Notes under the pieces: model-generated
The model's database searches: none
What the model was told of the DNA's origin: nothing
What the model saw: the letters and a program-made list of their open reading frames with translations, nothing else
Origin: Frondihabitans sp. Leaf304
Lineage (GTDB): Bacteria > Actinomycetota > Actinomycetes > Actinomycetales > Microbacteriaceae
Length of the DNA stretch: 64,000 bases
Assembly: GCF_001423105.1 (NCBI RefSeq)
Contig: NZ_LMNV01000003.1
Coordinates: forward strand, 198,473 to 262,472
Direction: 5' to 3'
Part shown: positions 17,842 through 26,890 of the stretch, piece by piece
Position numbering within the stretch: position 1 is the stretch's first letter
Layout of the letters: every line of letters starts with the position of its first letter
Translations under genes and position numbers: made by a program

Positions 17842-18513
17842 CTACGCCGCCTTCCGAGTCGACGTCAGGTCGGCGAAGACGATCGTGTTCTCGTCGTAGT
17901 GGCCGATCGAGGCGTCGAACGTGCCACCGCAGGTGATGAGGCGCAACTGGGGCGTCGGCGACGTGCCGTAGACGTCGCTGGTCGGGAACTCGGTTTTGAG
18001 CGCCGCACGGCTGCCCGTGACGGTCCAGGTCTGGACGTCGCCGTTCGAAAGCACGACCTCGACGGTTTCACCCTCCTTCAGCCGGGCGAGGTGCAGAAAC
18101 ACCCCGGGGCCCGTCGTCGAGTCGATGTGGCCGGCAATGATCGCCGGGCCGACCGCGCCCGGCACGACGCCTTTCGCGTACCAGCCGGCGTCGGTCGCGT
18201 TCGTCGGCGGATCGAGCTCGCCCGCAGCCCCGATGGCGAGGTCTTGCATGCCGGCCGAGACATCCAGCGACGGGATGACGATCTTCGACGGGACCACCCC
18301 GGCAGCCGGGGCGTCCGAGAGTGACTCGGTGTCGGGATCCTGAATCCGTCCGGCCGCGCCTGCACCCGGCGTCGCGGAGGCGGTCGGCGACGCGGCCGTC
18401 TTCGGAGCGGAGCCATCGGCCTCGCCGGAGCCCGCCGAGCATCCGGCGACACCGAGTGCGACGATGGCGGCGAGCGCCGCAGCACCCAGGGCCGTCTTCA
18501 TTCGGGAGAGCAT
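17842..18513 (-). CDS. Class F-type sortase with lipoprotein signal
   Basis: This 223-residue secreted protein has a lipobox (VAGC, Cys25) rather than a plain signal anchor. A Ser/Ala/Pro-rich linker follows, then a sortase barrel at about 75-215. Catalytic His129 lies in IIAGHIDS and Cys195 in LRLITCGGTFD. The usual C-terminal segment reads HYDENTIVFA, and I do not see the expected arginine there. The start codon directly abuts the GH8 stop, so it belongs to the surface-polysaccharide operon. It may anchor a protein to the wall or have another transpeptidase role. No LPXTG substrate is encoded in the window. Confidence 0.82.
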   Translation of the reverse strand: MLSRMKTALGAAALAAIVALGVAGCSAGSGEADGSAPKTAASPTASATPGAGAAGRIQDPDTESLSDAPAAGVVPSKIVIPSLDVSAGMQDLAIGAAGELDPPTNATDAGWYAKGVVPGAVGPAIIAGHIDSTTGPGVFLHLARLKEGETVEVVLSNGDVQTWTVTGSRAALKTEFPTSDVYGTSPTPQLRLITCGGTFDASIGHYDENTIVFADLTSTRKAA

Positions 18514-19686
18514 CTACTGTCCTTTCAGGGGAGCGCACGCTCCGAGCGAATCCGTCTGCAGCTGAAGCGCGCCAAGGGCATCCCACGCCGCTCCGTAGTA
18601 CGTCGGCGTCGACTGCGCGAGTTCGTCGGCCCGCTGAAGGTCGCGCCGGGCGGCGTCGTCTTGCCCGTCGGCGGCCAGGGCGCCAGCCCGAGCAACGTAG
18701 CCGAGCGGACTCTGGTCCTGGCTGAGGGGCGAGCCCCCGAGATCGAGCTGCATCGGCAGCGGATCCTTGCCCGAGAGCGGTGCGGCGAGCTTCGCCGCGA
18801 TCTTCTGGTCGGCGGGGGCGCACGAGTCAGCGAAGCGAATGGCGACGCGGCCGGCGTCGTAGCCGTACTCGACGGTGCCCGAGTCGCCGGTGGGGCCGGG
18901 CAGGGGCACGACGGTGCCGTCGGTCTTGACCTGGGCCCAGTCGCTGGGAAGAGCGGCGGACTCCAGGATCCTGGTGGTCACCTTCCGAGACCCGCGCGCC
19001 AGCTCGCTCCACCGCGCGTCTCCGGTCGACTTCGCGAGCTCGTCGAAGGCCGCCGGGGCCGCGTACGACGGGTTGTACGACCACGGGCCGGACCCCTGGG
19101 CCCAGACCCCGGGCAGCAGGATCCGACCGAGCGGTGTGACTGTCGTCATGTCGTCGAGCACGTGCGCACCCAATGTCTTCCCCTCGCGGGTGTAGGTGGT
19201 GGAGTCGAAGGTCTTCCCGGCCAGCAGGAGCGCGCGGGTCATGTCCATGTCGGCGTCGGAGGCGGGCTCGTCGTCGACGATCTTCCCGTCATCCCAGCGC
19301 CAGGCCATAAGCCCGTCTTTCTGCTGCAGGTGGGTCGTGGTCCACGACCAGATGGAGTCGAACGTCTTCTCGTCGCCCAGGGCGACCGCGACGAGCATGC
19401 CGTAGGCCTGCCCCTCGCTGACCGTGTCGCCCCCCTGGTCACGGCGGACCACGCGGCCCGCCGCCGCCCCGGAGTCGATGACGTAGTCGTCGAGGAACGC
19501 CCGTCCGATTTCGGTGGCCGACCGGGTGGGGTCGGCCGACTCGGACGGCTGCGGGGTGCTGGAGGCGGACGGAGCGGCGGTCGACGAGCCGGGGAGCCCG
19601 CCGATCGCCGCCGTGGCGATGCCACCCGTGACCAGGACGGCGAGAGCGATTCCTCCGGCGATGAGTGCTTTCGTCTTCGCGGTCAT
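18514..19686 (-). CDS. Secreted or membrane-anchored glycoside hydrolase family 8 protein
   Basis: This 390-residue protein has an N-terminal membrane segment (about 7-29) and a Ser/Pro-rich linker. The (alpha/alpha)6 domain matches GH8, with SEGQAYGMLVA (proton donor Glu91), LMAWRWDDGK, and ASDADMDMTRALL (Asp144/146). GH8 includes the BcsZ-type endoglucanases that trim nascent cellulose or related beta-glucans. It lies 7 bp after the DUF4397 gene, downstream of a processive GT2, as hydrolases do in cellulose-like synthesis operons. The polymer is unknown. Confidence 0.85.
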   Translation of the reverse strand: MTAKTKALIAGGIALAVLVTGGIATAAIGGLPGSSTAAPSASSTPQPSESADPTRSATEIGRAFLDDYVIDSGAAAGRVVRRDQGGDTVSEGQAYGMLVAVALGDEKTFDSIWSWTTTHLQQKDGLMAWRWDDGKIVDDEPASDADMDMTRALLLAGKTFDSTTYTREGKTLGAHVLDDMTTVTPLGRILLPGVWAQGSGPWSYNPSYAAPAAFDELAKSTGDARWSELARGSRKVTTRILESAALPSDWAQVKTDGTVVPLPGPTGDSGTVEYGYDAGRVAIRFADSCAPADQKIAAKLAAPLSGKDPLPMQLDLGGSPLSQDQSPLGYVARAGALAADGQDDAARRDLQRADELAQSTPTYYGAAWDALGALQLQTDSLGACAPLKGQ

Positions 19687-19693
19687 ACAGCCC

Positions 19694-20596
19694 CTAGCGG
19701 GTTGCCTCGCTCAGGTCGGCGAAGCGGCCGAAGCTCTGGAAGCCGCCGAAGTACTCGACGTGAGTGGCCTCGTAGCCGCCGCCCGTCTGTACTCCGCCCT
19801 TCGGCGTGGTCGTCGTCGCCGCGCTGTCGACCACGGGAACGACCGTGATGCCGTTCTGGGAGTTGTCGAGCACGAAGAGAGTGGTGATGCTGCCCGAGGC
19901 GAGGTTGACCGTCTTCGTCGCGTCGACGGCCTTGTCGCGCCCCTGGATGTCGAGGGTCCACTTACCCGCTCCGACCGAGGCGTAGCCGGACGCGCTGCCG
20001 AACGCCGCGTCTTTCGCGATCGCGACGCCGGTCGACGTCTCGATGCTGACGGTCTTCGACACGTTGGCCGCCTGGACGAGGCGGATCCGCGACTTGTCGG
20101 TGGCGGGCTTCGTGAGGTCGTCCTCGAAGACGGTGGTCTTCAGGTTGGCGTTGGTGCCGTAGGCCACGACGGTGATCGGCTTGCCGGTCGCCACGGTGAC
20201 CGATGCGCTGATGACCGGCTTAGCGGTGCTGGAGGCACCCGCCGTCGTCATCGCGACCGTGTATTTTCCGCTCGGGAGCTGCTTGTACGGGCTGATCTGG
20301 CCGTACTTCACATTGTCGAGCTCGTAGACCGTCTGACCGCCCGAGAAGGAGGTGAGGCGGACATCGACCGACTTGGTGTCGGGCGAGAGGTGGCCGACCC
20401 GCACCCAGCCCTTGCCCGCGGTGGTGGCGTTGGCACCGGTCGCAGCGTTGGCAGCGGGCGCGGAGCCGAGGAGGGCGGTGCCGACCGCGATGGCGACGGC
20501 CACGACGAGAGCCAGCACGAGGGCGAGTCGGCGGTAGTGAAGGAGACGCGATTCGGTGTTCTCGGGGAGTTCGGACGTTCCCAGGGCGGAGGCCAT
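19694..20596 (-). CDS. Secreted DUF4397-domain surface protein
   Basis: This 300-residue protein has a hydrophobic N-terminal segment (about 22-47) ending in an Ala-rich cleavage-like region. A beta-rich DUF4397 domain follows, starting at GWVRVGHLSPDTKSVDVRL, with repeated short strands. Members are extracellular and often wall- or biofilm-associated. A ribosome-binding site GAAAGGAA precedes the ATG at 20596. The long open frame upstream belongs to the other strand pattern of the GT39-like gene and is not used. There is no LPXTG at the C-terminus, so attachment, if any, is not classical. Confidence 0.82.
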   Translation of the reverse strand: MASALGTSELPENTESRLLHYRRLALVLALVVAVAIAVGTALLGSAPAANAATGANATTAGKGWVRVGHLSPDTKSVDVRLTSFSGGQTVYELDNVKYGQISPYKQLPSGKYTVAMTTAGASSTAKPVISASVTVATGKPITVVAYGTNANLKTTVFEDDLTKPATDKSRIRLVQAANVSKTVSIETSTGVAIAKDAAFGSASGYASVGAGKWTLDIQGRDKAVDATKTVNLASGSITTLFVLDNSQNGITVVPVVDSAATTTTPKGGVQTGGGYEATHVEYFGGFQSFGRFADLSEATR

Positions 20597-20673
20597 GGTG
20601 GTTCCTTTCTTCGGGTGGGTGCTGCTGCGGGTTGTGCGACGGGTTTTTCGGGTGGAGCGTGCGTGGGTGCCCA

Positions 20674-22677
20674 TCAGCCGAGGAGGCCGGTCGGCTCGAT
20701 CGCCGGGAAGACGACCTCGGTGCCCGCGCCCGTGGTGCGGATGGTCGAGGGGGCGTAGGTCGATCCCACGTTCTTCAGCCAGTCGGTGAGCTGCGAGCCG
20801 GGTTCGCCGGCTGCCGACTCGATGACGAGCCGGCGGAACGACGACCCCTCCTCGCCCGGAAGCGGCTCTAGGTCGGCGACCGTGACCTTGCCGGTGCCGA
20901 GGAGCTGCCCCAGCACGACCAGTGCCCGAGAATTCAGCTGCCCAGCGGCGAGTTGCTTCTTCAGCGCGTCGGAGGCGACGAGGTTCGGGTTCTCCGAGAT
21001 CTCGGTGCCGGCGGCCGTCTGTGCCGCCTTCTCGGACTCGGCCGACTGCTTCGCGGCCGTGGCACCCTCGGGGTTGATGCGACGGACGTCGACCAGCTGG
21101 TTGCCGGTGCCGAACGAGGCGACGATGGTCGAGTTCTTCAGCGCGTTCTGCACATCCGGGCTGCCCGCGGCGGAGGTCCGGATCGAATCGGTCGTGACGA
21201 TGTAGTCGCTGTCCTTCCAGCCGTTCGGCGACTGCGCCTCGACGGCCCCGTCGGTGTCGATCTTGTAGAACCAGATGACGTTGTCCTGATCGAAGCCGTC
21301 GTTCACGAGATCGACCCACATGGAGTCGTCGACGAGCAGCCGGGAGTCGTGCGGCACGTTGTCGTCGACCCACTGCTCGGCACTCACCATGGGCTGGTCG
21401 AGGTCGGTCTGCAGGAATCCGCGGAGCTGGACGGTCCACAACGGTACAAGTGCCGCGATCGCGACCGCGCAGGCCACGAGCCACGCGGTACCGCCGACGC
21501 GGCTGAGGGTCGTGGTGACCTTCCCCGCCCGGCGAGCGCGGTACGTCTTCACGGCCGCGTCGGCGACACCGGCGATGAGGAGCGCGGCGAACGGGATCAG
21601 CATGATGACGTACGGCACCGGCACGTAGCTGTTCGGACGGAACATGACGGCGACCGCGAAGAGCACGAGCACGGCCAGGGGGCGGAAGCGCTTGAGGAAC
21701 AGTGCAACGACGGCCGAGAGGACACCCATCACGATGAACACCTGGTCGAGGACCCACCACTGGTCGACGACCTTGAAGAACAGGCTTCCGGTGTCGAAGA
21801 TCGATCCGCTGTCGGCGCGGGTGCCGAGCTGGAAGGTGAGCCCGGAGATCAGGCTCGTGTGGCCCGGGCCGGGGATCAGCTCGCCGCGCACGGCCGCCAA
21901 GACGACGTAGCTCAGCCCGACGAGGGCCAGAACGGCCCCCGAGGTCGCGAGCGTGTAGCGGCGGGTGCTCTTGTCGGAGTTCCGGATCATGACCCACGCG
22001 AGGAACGGCAGGGCAAGGAGGAACGTCTCTTTCGAGAGCACCGCGATACCGAAGGCGAAGGCCGCGCCGATGAACCCGGCCAGCTGGTTCTTCCGGCTCA
22101 GAGCCAGGAGGAAGGCCAGCAGCAGCCAGGGCACGGCCACGTTGTCGAGGTACACGGTGCGGTGGAACTGCACGGCCAGCGGCGAGACACCGAACACGAG
22201 CGCGGCGACGGCTGAGGCCGGACGGCTGAGGCCGAGACGTCGACCGAGCAGCCACACCAGGAGCACGGAGACGAGGGCGAAGAACAGCATCGCCTCGCGG
22301 CCTGCCATGACGGCCTGGTCGTAGCGCCCGAAGGCACCGGTGAGGCCGGTGTAGCCCGCGATCTGAATCCAGCCGAGCGGCGGGTGGTCGTACCAGTAGG
22401 TGTAATGCGTCAACTCACCCAGGTGGCCGATGGCCCAGGCTTGCGCGGTGTAGGTGCCCTCATCGTCGATGCGCTGGGGCGACCCGGCCATGTTGATGCG
22501 CTGGACGATGCCCGCGAGGGCGAGGACGGGCAGGATCCAGACGAGGGAGGCTCCGTGACGAGCCAGCCAGCCTCGGATCCTTCGGTTCTTCGGGGCAACC
22601 GCGGGCGGGCCCGCGAGGTCACGGCTCGCCTGGCGCGGCGGGGCCTGGACCGTGGGACGTTCCTGCGTGGCGGTCAT
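20674..22677 (-). CDS. GT39/PMT-like membrane glycosyltransferase
   Basis: This 667-residue polytopic protein resembles the ArnT/PMT superfamily. After the first helix comes the acidic motif RIDDEGTY (Asp71, Asp72, Glu73), then WYDHPPLGWIQ, FHRTVYLDN and LSKETFLLALPF, as in lipid-phosphate-sugar-dependent glycosyltransferases. About eleven to thirteen helices are followed by a soluble C-terminal domain. Such enzymes transfer a sugar from a polyprenyl carrier to an extracytoplasmic acceptor. The start overlaps the GT2 stop (ATGA). It probably decorates a protein or glycan made by the same operon. Confidence 0.85.
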   Translation of the reverse strand: MTATQERPTVQAPPRQASRDLAGPPAVAPKNRRIRGWLARHGASLVWILPVLALAGIVQRINMAGSPQRIDDEGTYTAQAWAIGHLGELTHYTYWYDHPPLGWIQIAGYTGLTGAFGRYDQAVMAGREAMLFFALVSVLLVWLLGRRLGLSRPASAVAALVFGVSPLAVQFHRTVYLDNVAVPWLLLAFLLALSRKNQLAGFIGAAFAFGIAVLSKETFLLALPFLAWVMIRNSDKSTRRYTLATSGAVLALVGLSYVVLAAVRGELIPGPGHTSLISGLTFQLGTRADSGSIFDTGSLFFKVVDQWWVLDQVFIVMGVLSAVVALFLKRFRPLAVLVLFAVAVMFRPNSYVPVPYVIMLIPFAALLIAGVADAAVKTYRARRAGKVTTTLSRVGGTAWLVACAVAIAALVPLWTVQLRGFLQTDLDQPMVSAEQWVDDNVPHDSRLLVDDSMWVDLVNDGFDQDNVIWFYKIDTDGAVEAQSPNGWKDSDYIVTTDSIRTSAAGSPDVQNALKNSTIVASFGTGNQLVDVRRINPEGATAAKQSAESEKAAQTAAGTEISENPNLVASDALKKQLAAGQLNSRALVVLGQLLGTGKVTVADLEPLPGEEGSSFRRLVIESAAGEPGSQLTDWLKNVGSTYAPSTIRTTGAGTEVVFPAIEPTGLLG

Positions 22678-24179
22678 CGCTCGTCTCCCGACACCATCGC
22701 GAGCGCGGATTCGGGCTGCTTACGGCCCTCGCCGATCGGCACGACGTTCGATTCGGAGGTGGGCACTTCGGCGTCGCGGTGCAGGCCGCTGTGCTCCGTC
22801 TTCTCCCAGCCGTTCTGGCCGCGGAGCTGACGGTAGACCGCCCGCACCGCGCCGAGCGCGAGGAAGATCTGGTACGGAATCAGGCCCCAGACGAGACGGA
22901 AGTAGTCGAGGGCGCGGACCTTGATGCCGTAGGTCCGGCCGAACTCGGCGAGTCCGGTGATCTCGACCGCGAGCAGCACGAGGGTCGGTGCCACCGGGAT
23001 GAAGGTGATCAGGGCGATGCCGGTCGGAACCTTGATCGTGAAGATCAGCACGACCGAGATGGGGATCAGAAGACCCGTGACGGCCTGGATGAACGGCATT
23101 GTCAGGAGGTAGCGGGCGTAGAAGCGCTGACGGAAGGTGGGCAGCTTGCGCCACTCCCCCTTGCCGAGCACCTGCATGAAGCCCTGGTTCCAGCGCGTCC
23201 GCTGCTTGAGCAGGGAGGTGAAGGTTCCCGGCGTCTCTTCGCGGGTGACGACCTCGGGCGTGTAGGCGACGACCACGTTGGCACCGGCGCTCGAGAGCCG
23301 CACGCCGAGCTCGCAGTCTTCGGCGAGACATCCGGCGTCCCAGCCCTCCGACCAGTCGAGCCACTTCTTCGTGACGAAGACCGTGTTCCCGCCCAGCGGG
23401 ATGAACTTCGACTTGGCGTGGAAGTGCAGACGCGACCGGAACCAGAAGTAGTACTCGAGCACGTTGCGGAGGCTCCACCACGACGACTGGAAGTTCATCA
23501 GCTGCACGCCGCCCTGGACGACGTCGGCATCGGTCTCGGTGAACTTCGAGTCGACCAGGGTCAGCAGGCGCGGGTGCACCTCGTCCTCGGCGTCGAACAC
23601 GCCGACGATCTCGCCGCGGGCCGTTTGCAGCGCCAGGTTCAGCGCCTTCGGCTTGTTCTTCGGCTCGGAGTCGTCGACGATCACCCGAATGAGCTCGGGG
23701 TGTCGGGCCGCCGCCTCGCGAGCGACCCGCTCGGTGCCCGGGTCGTCGTGTCCGACGATCGCGATGATCTCGAAGTCGGGGTGGTCTTGCAGGGCCAGAC
23801 GGTCGAGCGTCTGCCCCATGACCTCCTCTTCGTGCCGGCCCGGTACGAGCAGCGTGAACGAGTGGCGGGCGTCCAGCGGGTCCTCGCTGAACGACGTGCC
23901 CTTGAGGTTGTCCTTCGAGCGCCAGGCGTGGAGCATCCACCAGAGGGTCGACACGGCGACAGCCGTCAGAAGCAGCGACACGATGACGAGCGCCGAGTAG
24001 CCGATCCATTCCGCCGGCGTCCAGGCGGGGAACTGGAATCCGAAGACGGAGCCGTCGGCACCCGACGAGACCCCGCGGTTGGGAACGAAGGATCCGTCGG
24101 ACGGCGCCTGGGGAGTGAGCAGCGGCGCGGGTTCGCTGGCTGCGGGCAGGCTGAGGTAACGCGTCGGGTCAGTCGACAC
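22674..24179 (-). CDS. Processive family 2 glycosyltransferase (cellulose/hyaluronan synthase-like)
   Basis: This 501-residue protein has a transmembrane segment at about 58-82, a GT-A domain, and C-terminal membrane helices. Visible catalytic elements are VVDDSE, DAED (196-199), the AEDCE motif (286-290) and QRTRW (326-330), the D,D,D,QxxRW pattern of processive beta-glycan synthases. It is the first gene of the operon, with a GTG start preceded by AAGGAG. It should polymerise and extrude an exopolysaccharide. No PilZ domain is present, so c-di-GMP control is not evident. Confidence 0.88.
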   Translation of the reverse strand: MSTDPTRYLSLPAASEPAPLLTPQAPSDGSFVPNRGVSSGADGSVFGFQFPAWTPAEWIGYSALVIVSLLLTAVAVSTLWWMLHAWRSKDNLKGTSFSEDPLDARHSFTLLVPGRHEEEVMGQTLDRLALQDHPDFEIIAIVGHDDPGTERVAREAAARHPELIRVIVDDSEPKNKPKALNLALQTARGEIVGVFDAEDEVHPRLLTLVDSKFTETDADVVQGGVQLMNFQSSWWSLRNVLEYYFWFRSRLHFHAKSKFIPLGGNTVFVTKKWLDWSEGWDAGCLAEDCELGVRLSSAGANVVVAYTPEVVTREETPGTFTSLLKQRTRWNQGFMQVLGKGEWRKLPTFRQRFYARYLLTMPFIQAVTGLLIPISVVLIFTIKVPTGIALITFIPVAPTLVLLAVEITGLAEFGRTYGIKVRALDYFRLVWGLIPYQIFLALGAVRAVYRQLRGQNGWEKTEHSGLHRDAEVPTSESNVVPIGEGRKQPESALAMVSGDER

Positions 24180-24414
24180 GGAGGTCTCCTTTTCGGGGGG
24201 AGATCGGGAATGATGCTCGGGTGGGTGAGATCGTCAGCGATCAGAAGGAACGTCCGACCCCCGAGAAGGGGGCACGGAGTCCGGCCATGCCCCTCGTTCG
24301 GGTGCCCCCAGGGGAACGGTTTGGTCGGGGTACAGCAATTGGACGGGATTGCCAGACAAAGGTCACAAGTTGTTCATATGCGGGCCTTGGCCCGTGGCGC
24401 GTAAGTTGGGGGCC
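24180..24414. promoter_or_regulatory. Divergent promoter region between the surface operon and the aldo/keto reductase
   Basis: These 235 bases contain no supported gene. The centre (24320-24380) is AT-richer. It includes TTGCCA (24348-24353) followed 18 bases later by a poor -10-like TTCATA for the rightward gene. On the left strand only the ribosome-binding site AAGGAG before 24179 is clear. Confidence 0.4.
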
Positions 24415-25419
24415 ATGGAATTCAGATACCTCGGCAACTCCGGCCTCAAGATCTCCGAGATCACCTACGGCAACTGGCTGACGCACGCGTCGCAGGTCGA
24501 GAACGATCAGGCGACCGCCTGCGTGCGTGCCGCTCTCGACTCCGGCATCTCGACCTTCGACACCGCCGACGCGTACGCCAACACCGCCGCCGAGCAGGTG
24601 CTCGGCGACGCCCTCAAGGGCGAGCGACGCGAATCGCTCGAGATCTTCACAAAGGTGTACTGGCCCACCGGGCCGCGCGGCCACAACGATGTCGGTCTCA
24701 GCCGCAAGCACATCCTCGAGTCGATCGACGGATCACTGAAGCGCCTCGGCACCGACTACGTCGACCTCTACCAGGCACACCGCTTCGACAACGAGACCCC
24801 GCTCGAAGAGACCATGCAGGCGTTCGCCGACGTCGTCCGCCAGGGCAAGGCCCTCTACATCGGCGTCTCCGAGTGGAGCGCCTCCGAGATCCAGCGGGGC
24901 CACGAGCTCGCGCAGAAGCTCGGCGTCCAGCTCATCTCGAACCAGCCGCAGTACTCCCTCCTCTGGCGCGTCATCGAAGAGGAGGTCGTGCCCGCCTCGA
25001 AGCAGTACGGCCTCTCGCAGATCGTCTGGTCGCCGATCGCCCAGGGTGTGCTCACCGGCAAGTACAAGGCCGGCCAGCCGCTCCCCGCGGGCTCGCGGGC
25101 CACCGACGAGAAGGGCGGCGCCAACACCATCAAGCGCTTCCTCACCGACGAGGTCTTGACGGCCGTCGCCGATCTCGAGCCGATCGCCGCCGATCTCGGC
25201 ATGTCGATGGCGCAGCTCGCCGTCGCCTGGGTGCTGCAGAACGACAACGTCGCGTCCGCGATCATCGGCGCCTCGCGCCCCGAGCAGGTGGTCGACAACG
25301 TCAAGGCCGCCGGCGTGAAACTGCCCGCCGAGGTGCTCTCGAAGATCGATGCAGCCGTGGGGCACCTGGCCGAGCGCGACCCCGCCAAGACGGTCTCGCC
25401 CGACTCGCGCCCGGCGTAG
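24415..25419 (+). CDS. Aldo/keto reductase (Kv-beta-like)
   Basis: This 334-residue protein folds as an aldo/keto reductase TIM barrel. The catalytic tetrad is visible as Asp49 and Tyr54 in FDTADAYANT, Lys80 in FTKVYW, and His122 in YQAHRFD. The NADPH-binding end is IIGASRPEQV. The opening MEFRYLGNSGLKISEITYGNW is typical of the Kv-beta/YghZ-like branch, which reduces aldehydes and ketones. The ATG at 24415 was chosen over an upstream in-frame ATG because family homology starts here. It is a single-gene unit with YceI downstream under its own promoter. Confidence 0.9.
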   Translation: MEFRYLGNSGLKISEITYGNWLTHASQVENDQATACVRAALDSGISTFDTADAYANTAAEQVLGDALKGERRESLEIFTKVYWPTGPRGHNDVGLSRKHILESIDGSLKRLGTDYVDLYQAHRFDNETPLEETMQAFADVVRQGKALYIGVSEWSASEIQRGHELAQKLGVQLISNQPQYSLLWRVIEEEVVPASKQYGLSQIVWSPIAQGVLTGKYKAGQPLPAGSRATDEKGGANTIKRFLTDEVLTAVADLEPIAADLGMSMAQLAVAWVLQNDNVASAIIGASRPEQVVDNVKAAGVKLPAEVLSKIDAAVGHLAERDPAKTVSPDSRPA

Positions 25420-25450
25420 ACCCCGGGCCGAAACTTCTTTTCTCGGATCC

Positions 25451-25478
25451 TTGGGAATTTCTCCCGAATCGATACACT
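25451..25478 (+). promoter_or_regulatory. Promoter of the yceI-like gene
   Basis: TTGGGA (25451-25456) and TACACT (25473-25478) are 16 bp apart, in an AT-richer stretch 80 bp before the ATG. Two GGATCCT heptamers flank it (near 25445 and 25520). Confidence 0.6.
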
Positions 25479-25556
25479 TGCATCTATTCGTCCGGTCGGT
25501 GACACGTCACCGATCTCTCGGATCCTCTTACCGCTTCTCACTTACGGAGACACCAC

Positions 25557-26114
25557 ATGGCTATCACCACCGAAACCATCCCCGGCTACGTCGCAGGCAC
25601 CTGGAACATCGACCCGATGCACTCCGAGCTCACCTTCTCGGTGCGCCACCTCGCGATCTCGAAGGTCAAGGGCAACTTCTCGAAGTTCGACGTGACCCTG
25701 ACCACCGGTGAGTCGATCGTCGACTCCACCGTCGAGGCTGTCATCGACATCTCGTCCATCTCGACCGGCAACGCCGACCGCGATGGCCACCTGCACTCCG
25801 ACGACTTCTTCTCGACCGAGACGCACCCCACCGCGACCTTCAAGTCGACCAAGGTCACCGAAGACGGCGACGACCTGCTCATCGACGGCGAGTTCACGAT
25901 GAAGGGCGTCACCAAGCCCACAACGCTGAAGGCCGAGTTCGGTGGCATCGTCACCGACGGCTACGGCCAGACCAAGGCCGGTTTCTCGGCTAAGGGCAAG
26001 ATCGACCGCACCGAGTTCGGTGTCTCGTTCAACCAGAACCTCGAGAAGGGCGGCGTGCTGCTCGGAAACGACATCTCGTTCGACCTCGAGATCCAGGTCG
26101 TTCTCGCCTCCTAG
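25557..26114 (+). CDS. YceI family lipid-binding protein
   Basis: This 185-residue protein has the YceI lipocalin-like barrel: GTWNIDPMHSELTFSVRHL at the start, HLHSDDFFSTETHPTATFKS in the middle, and FGVSFNQNLEKGGVLLGNDI near the end. Bacterial members bind isoprenoid-type lipids. This one lacks a signal peptide, so it is probably cytoplasmic, as is common in actinobacteria. It has its own promoter and ends at a strong bidirectional hairpin. Codon use is extremely biased to C-ending codons, which suggests high expression. Confidence 0.92.
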   Translation: MAITTETIPGYVAGTWNIDPMHSELTFSVRHLAISKVKGNFSKFDVTLTTGESIVDSTVEAVIDISSISTGNADRDGHLHSDDFFSTETHPTATFKSTKVTEDGDDLLIDGEFTMKGVTKPTTLKAEFGGIVTDGYGQTKAGFSAKGKIDRTEFGVSFNQNLEKGGVLLGNDISFDLEIQVVLAS

Positions 26115-26134
26115 CACTCACTCGCCACGAGGCT

Positions 26135-26189
26135 GAGACCTCGAAAACGACCGGATCCTTGAGATCCCGCTGGTCGTTTTCGAGGTCTC
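26135..26189. terminator. Bidirectional terminator with perfect 18-bp stem
   Basis: GAGACCTCGAAAACGACC (26135-26152) pairs perfectly with 26172-26189. The loop holds a second small stem GGATC/GATCC that includes the GGATCCT heptamer. A-runs on one arm and T-runs on the other serve both convergent genes (YceI and the membrane protein). A related hairpin lies at 39591-39645. Confidence 0.85.
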
Positions 26190-26195
26190 GCTCCG

Positions 26196-26774
26196 TTAAC
26201 GGGCACGCGAGGTGCGTCGGCCCGACCAGAAGGCGAGCGAGGTCAGGCCGAGAGCGACGAGCGTGAGGCCAGCACCGGAAATCCACCGGATCACCTCGAA
26301 CGGAACGACAGCGCTTGAGCCAGACGGATATGAGCTGATCGATGCCGTGTCGCCTGGCCCACCCGAGAAAGGGATGAAGGTGTCGACCGGCGAGTCGGAC
26401 GGCAGAGCCGGCTGGATAACGAACACGATCCCGATCACGAGAAGCAGCAGTCCGACGGGCACCAGGATCCGGGTGGCCCACCACCGAGGCCGTGTCGCGC
26501 TGTGCTTCCGCCTCGCGTCGACGGTGAGACCCGACCAGAACCCGAGCACGGCGAGACCGATCACGGCGAGAACGACACCCGGCGTGAAGTCGCTCGCGAT
26601 ATCCGGCGTAAACGTGGTGTCGCTCAGCGGCGCGTAGGCGAACCAGCCGAACGAGACGGGCTGCGCATCCGCCCAGATGACGGCGGCCACACCCACCACC
26701 GTCGCCGCGACCGAGGCAACAGGCCAGATCAGGCCGCGCCGTCGGATCCTGCGTTCTTCTCCCCCACCACCCAT
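26196..26774 (-). CDS. Hypothetical four-helix membrane protein
   Basis: This 192-residue protein is not recognised. After a basic start (MGGGGEERRIRRRG) it has about four hydrophobic segments, near 14-34, 65-82, 103-121 and 160-185. Two loops rich in Ser, Thr, Pro and Asp are probably extracytoplasmic. A basic tail (SGRRTSRAR) ends the protein. It is a single gene convergent with yceI across the strong terminator. No catalytic motif is seen. Confidence 0.65.
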   Translation of the reverse strand: MGGGGEERRIRRRGLIWPVASVAATVVGVAAVIWADAQPVSFGWFAYAPLSDTTFTPDIASDFTPGVVLAVIGLAVLGFWSGLTVDARRKHSATRPRWWATRILVPVGLLLLVIGIVFVIQPALPSDSPVDTFIPFSGGPGDTASISSYPSGSSAVVPFEVIRWISGAGLTLVALGLTSLAFWSGRRTSRAR

Positions 26775-26890
26775 TCGGTGATTCTCCCATCAGCGAACGA
26801 GGCCCGGGAACACCTCGACAAGGGTCAGAGTTGCACCAAGCCCCGGGGCCGTGTGCCACTGCTCGGGGCCCGACACGAGAGGATCACACC

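Noticed and set aside
19694-22255. Extended N-terminus for the DUF4397 protein
   Set aside because: The extra part is in an alternative frame of the GT39-like gene, is Arg-rich and has no family match. The ATG at 20596 has a good ribosome-binding site and signal peptide.
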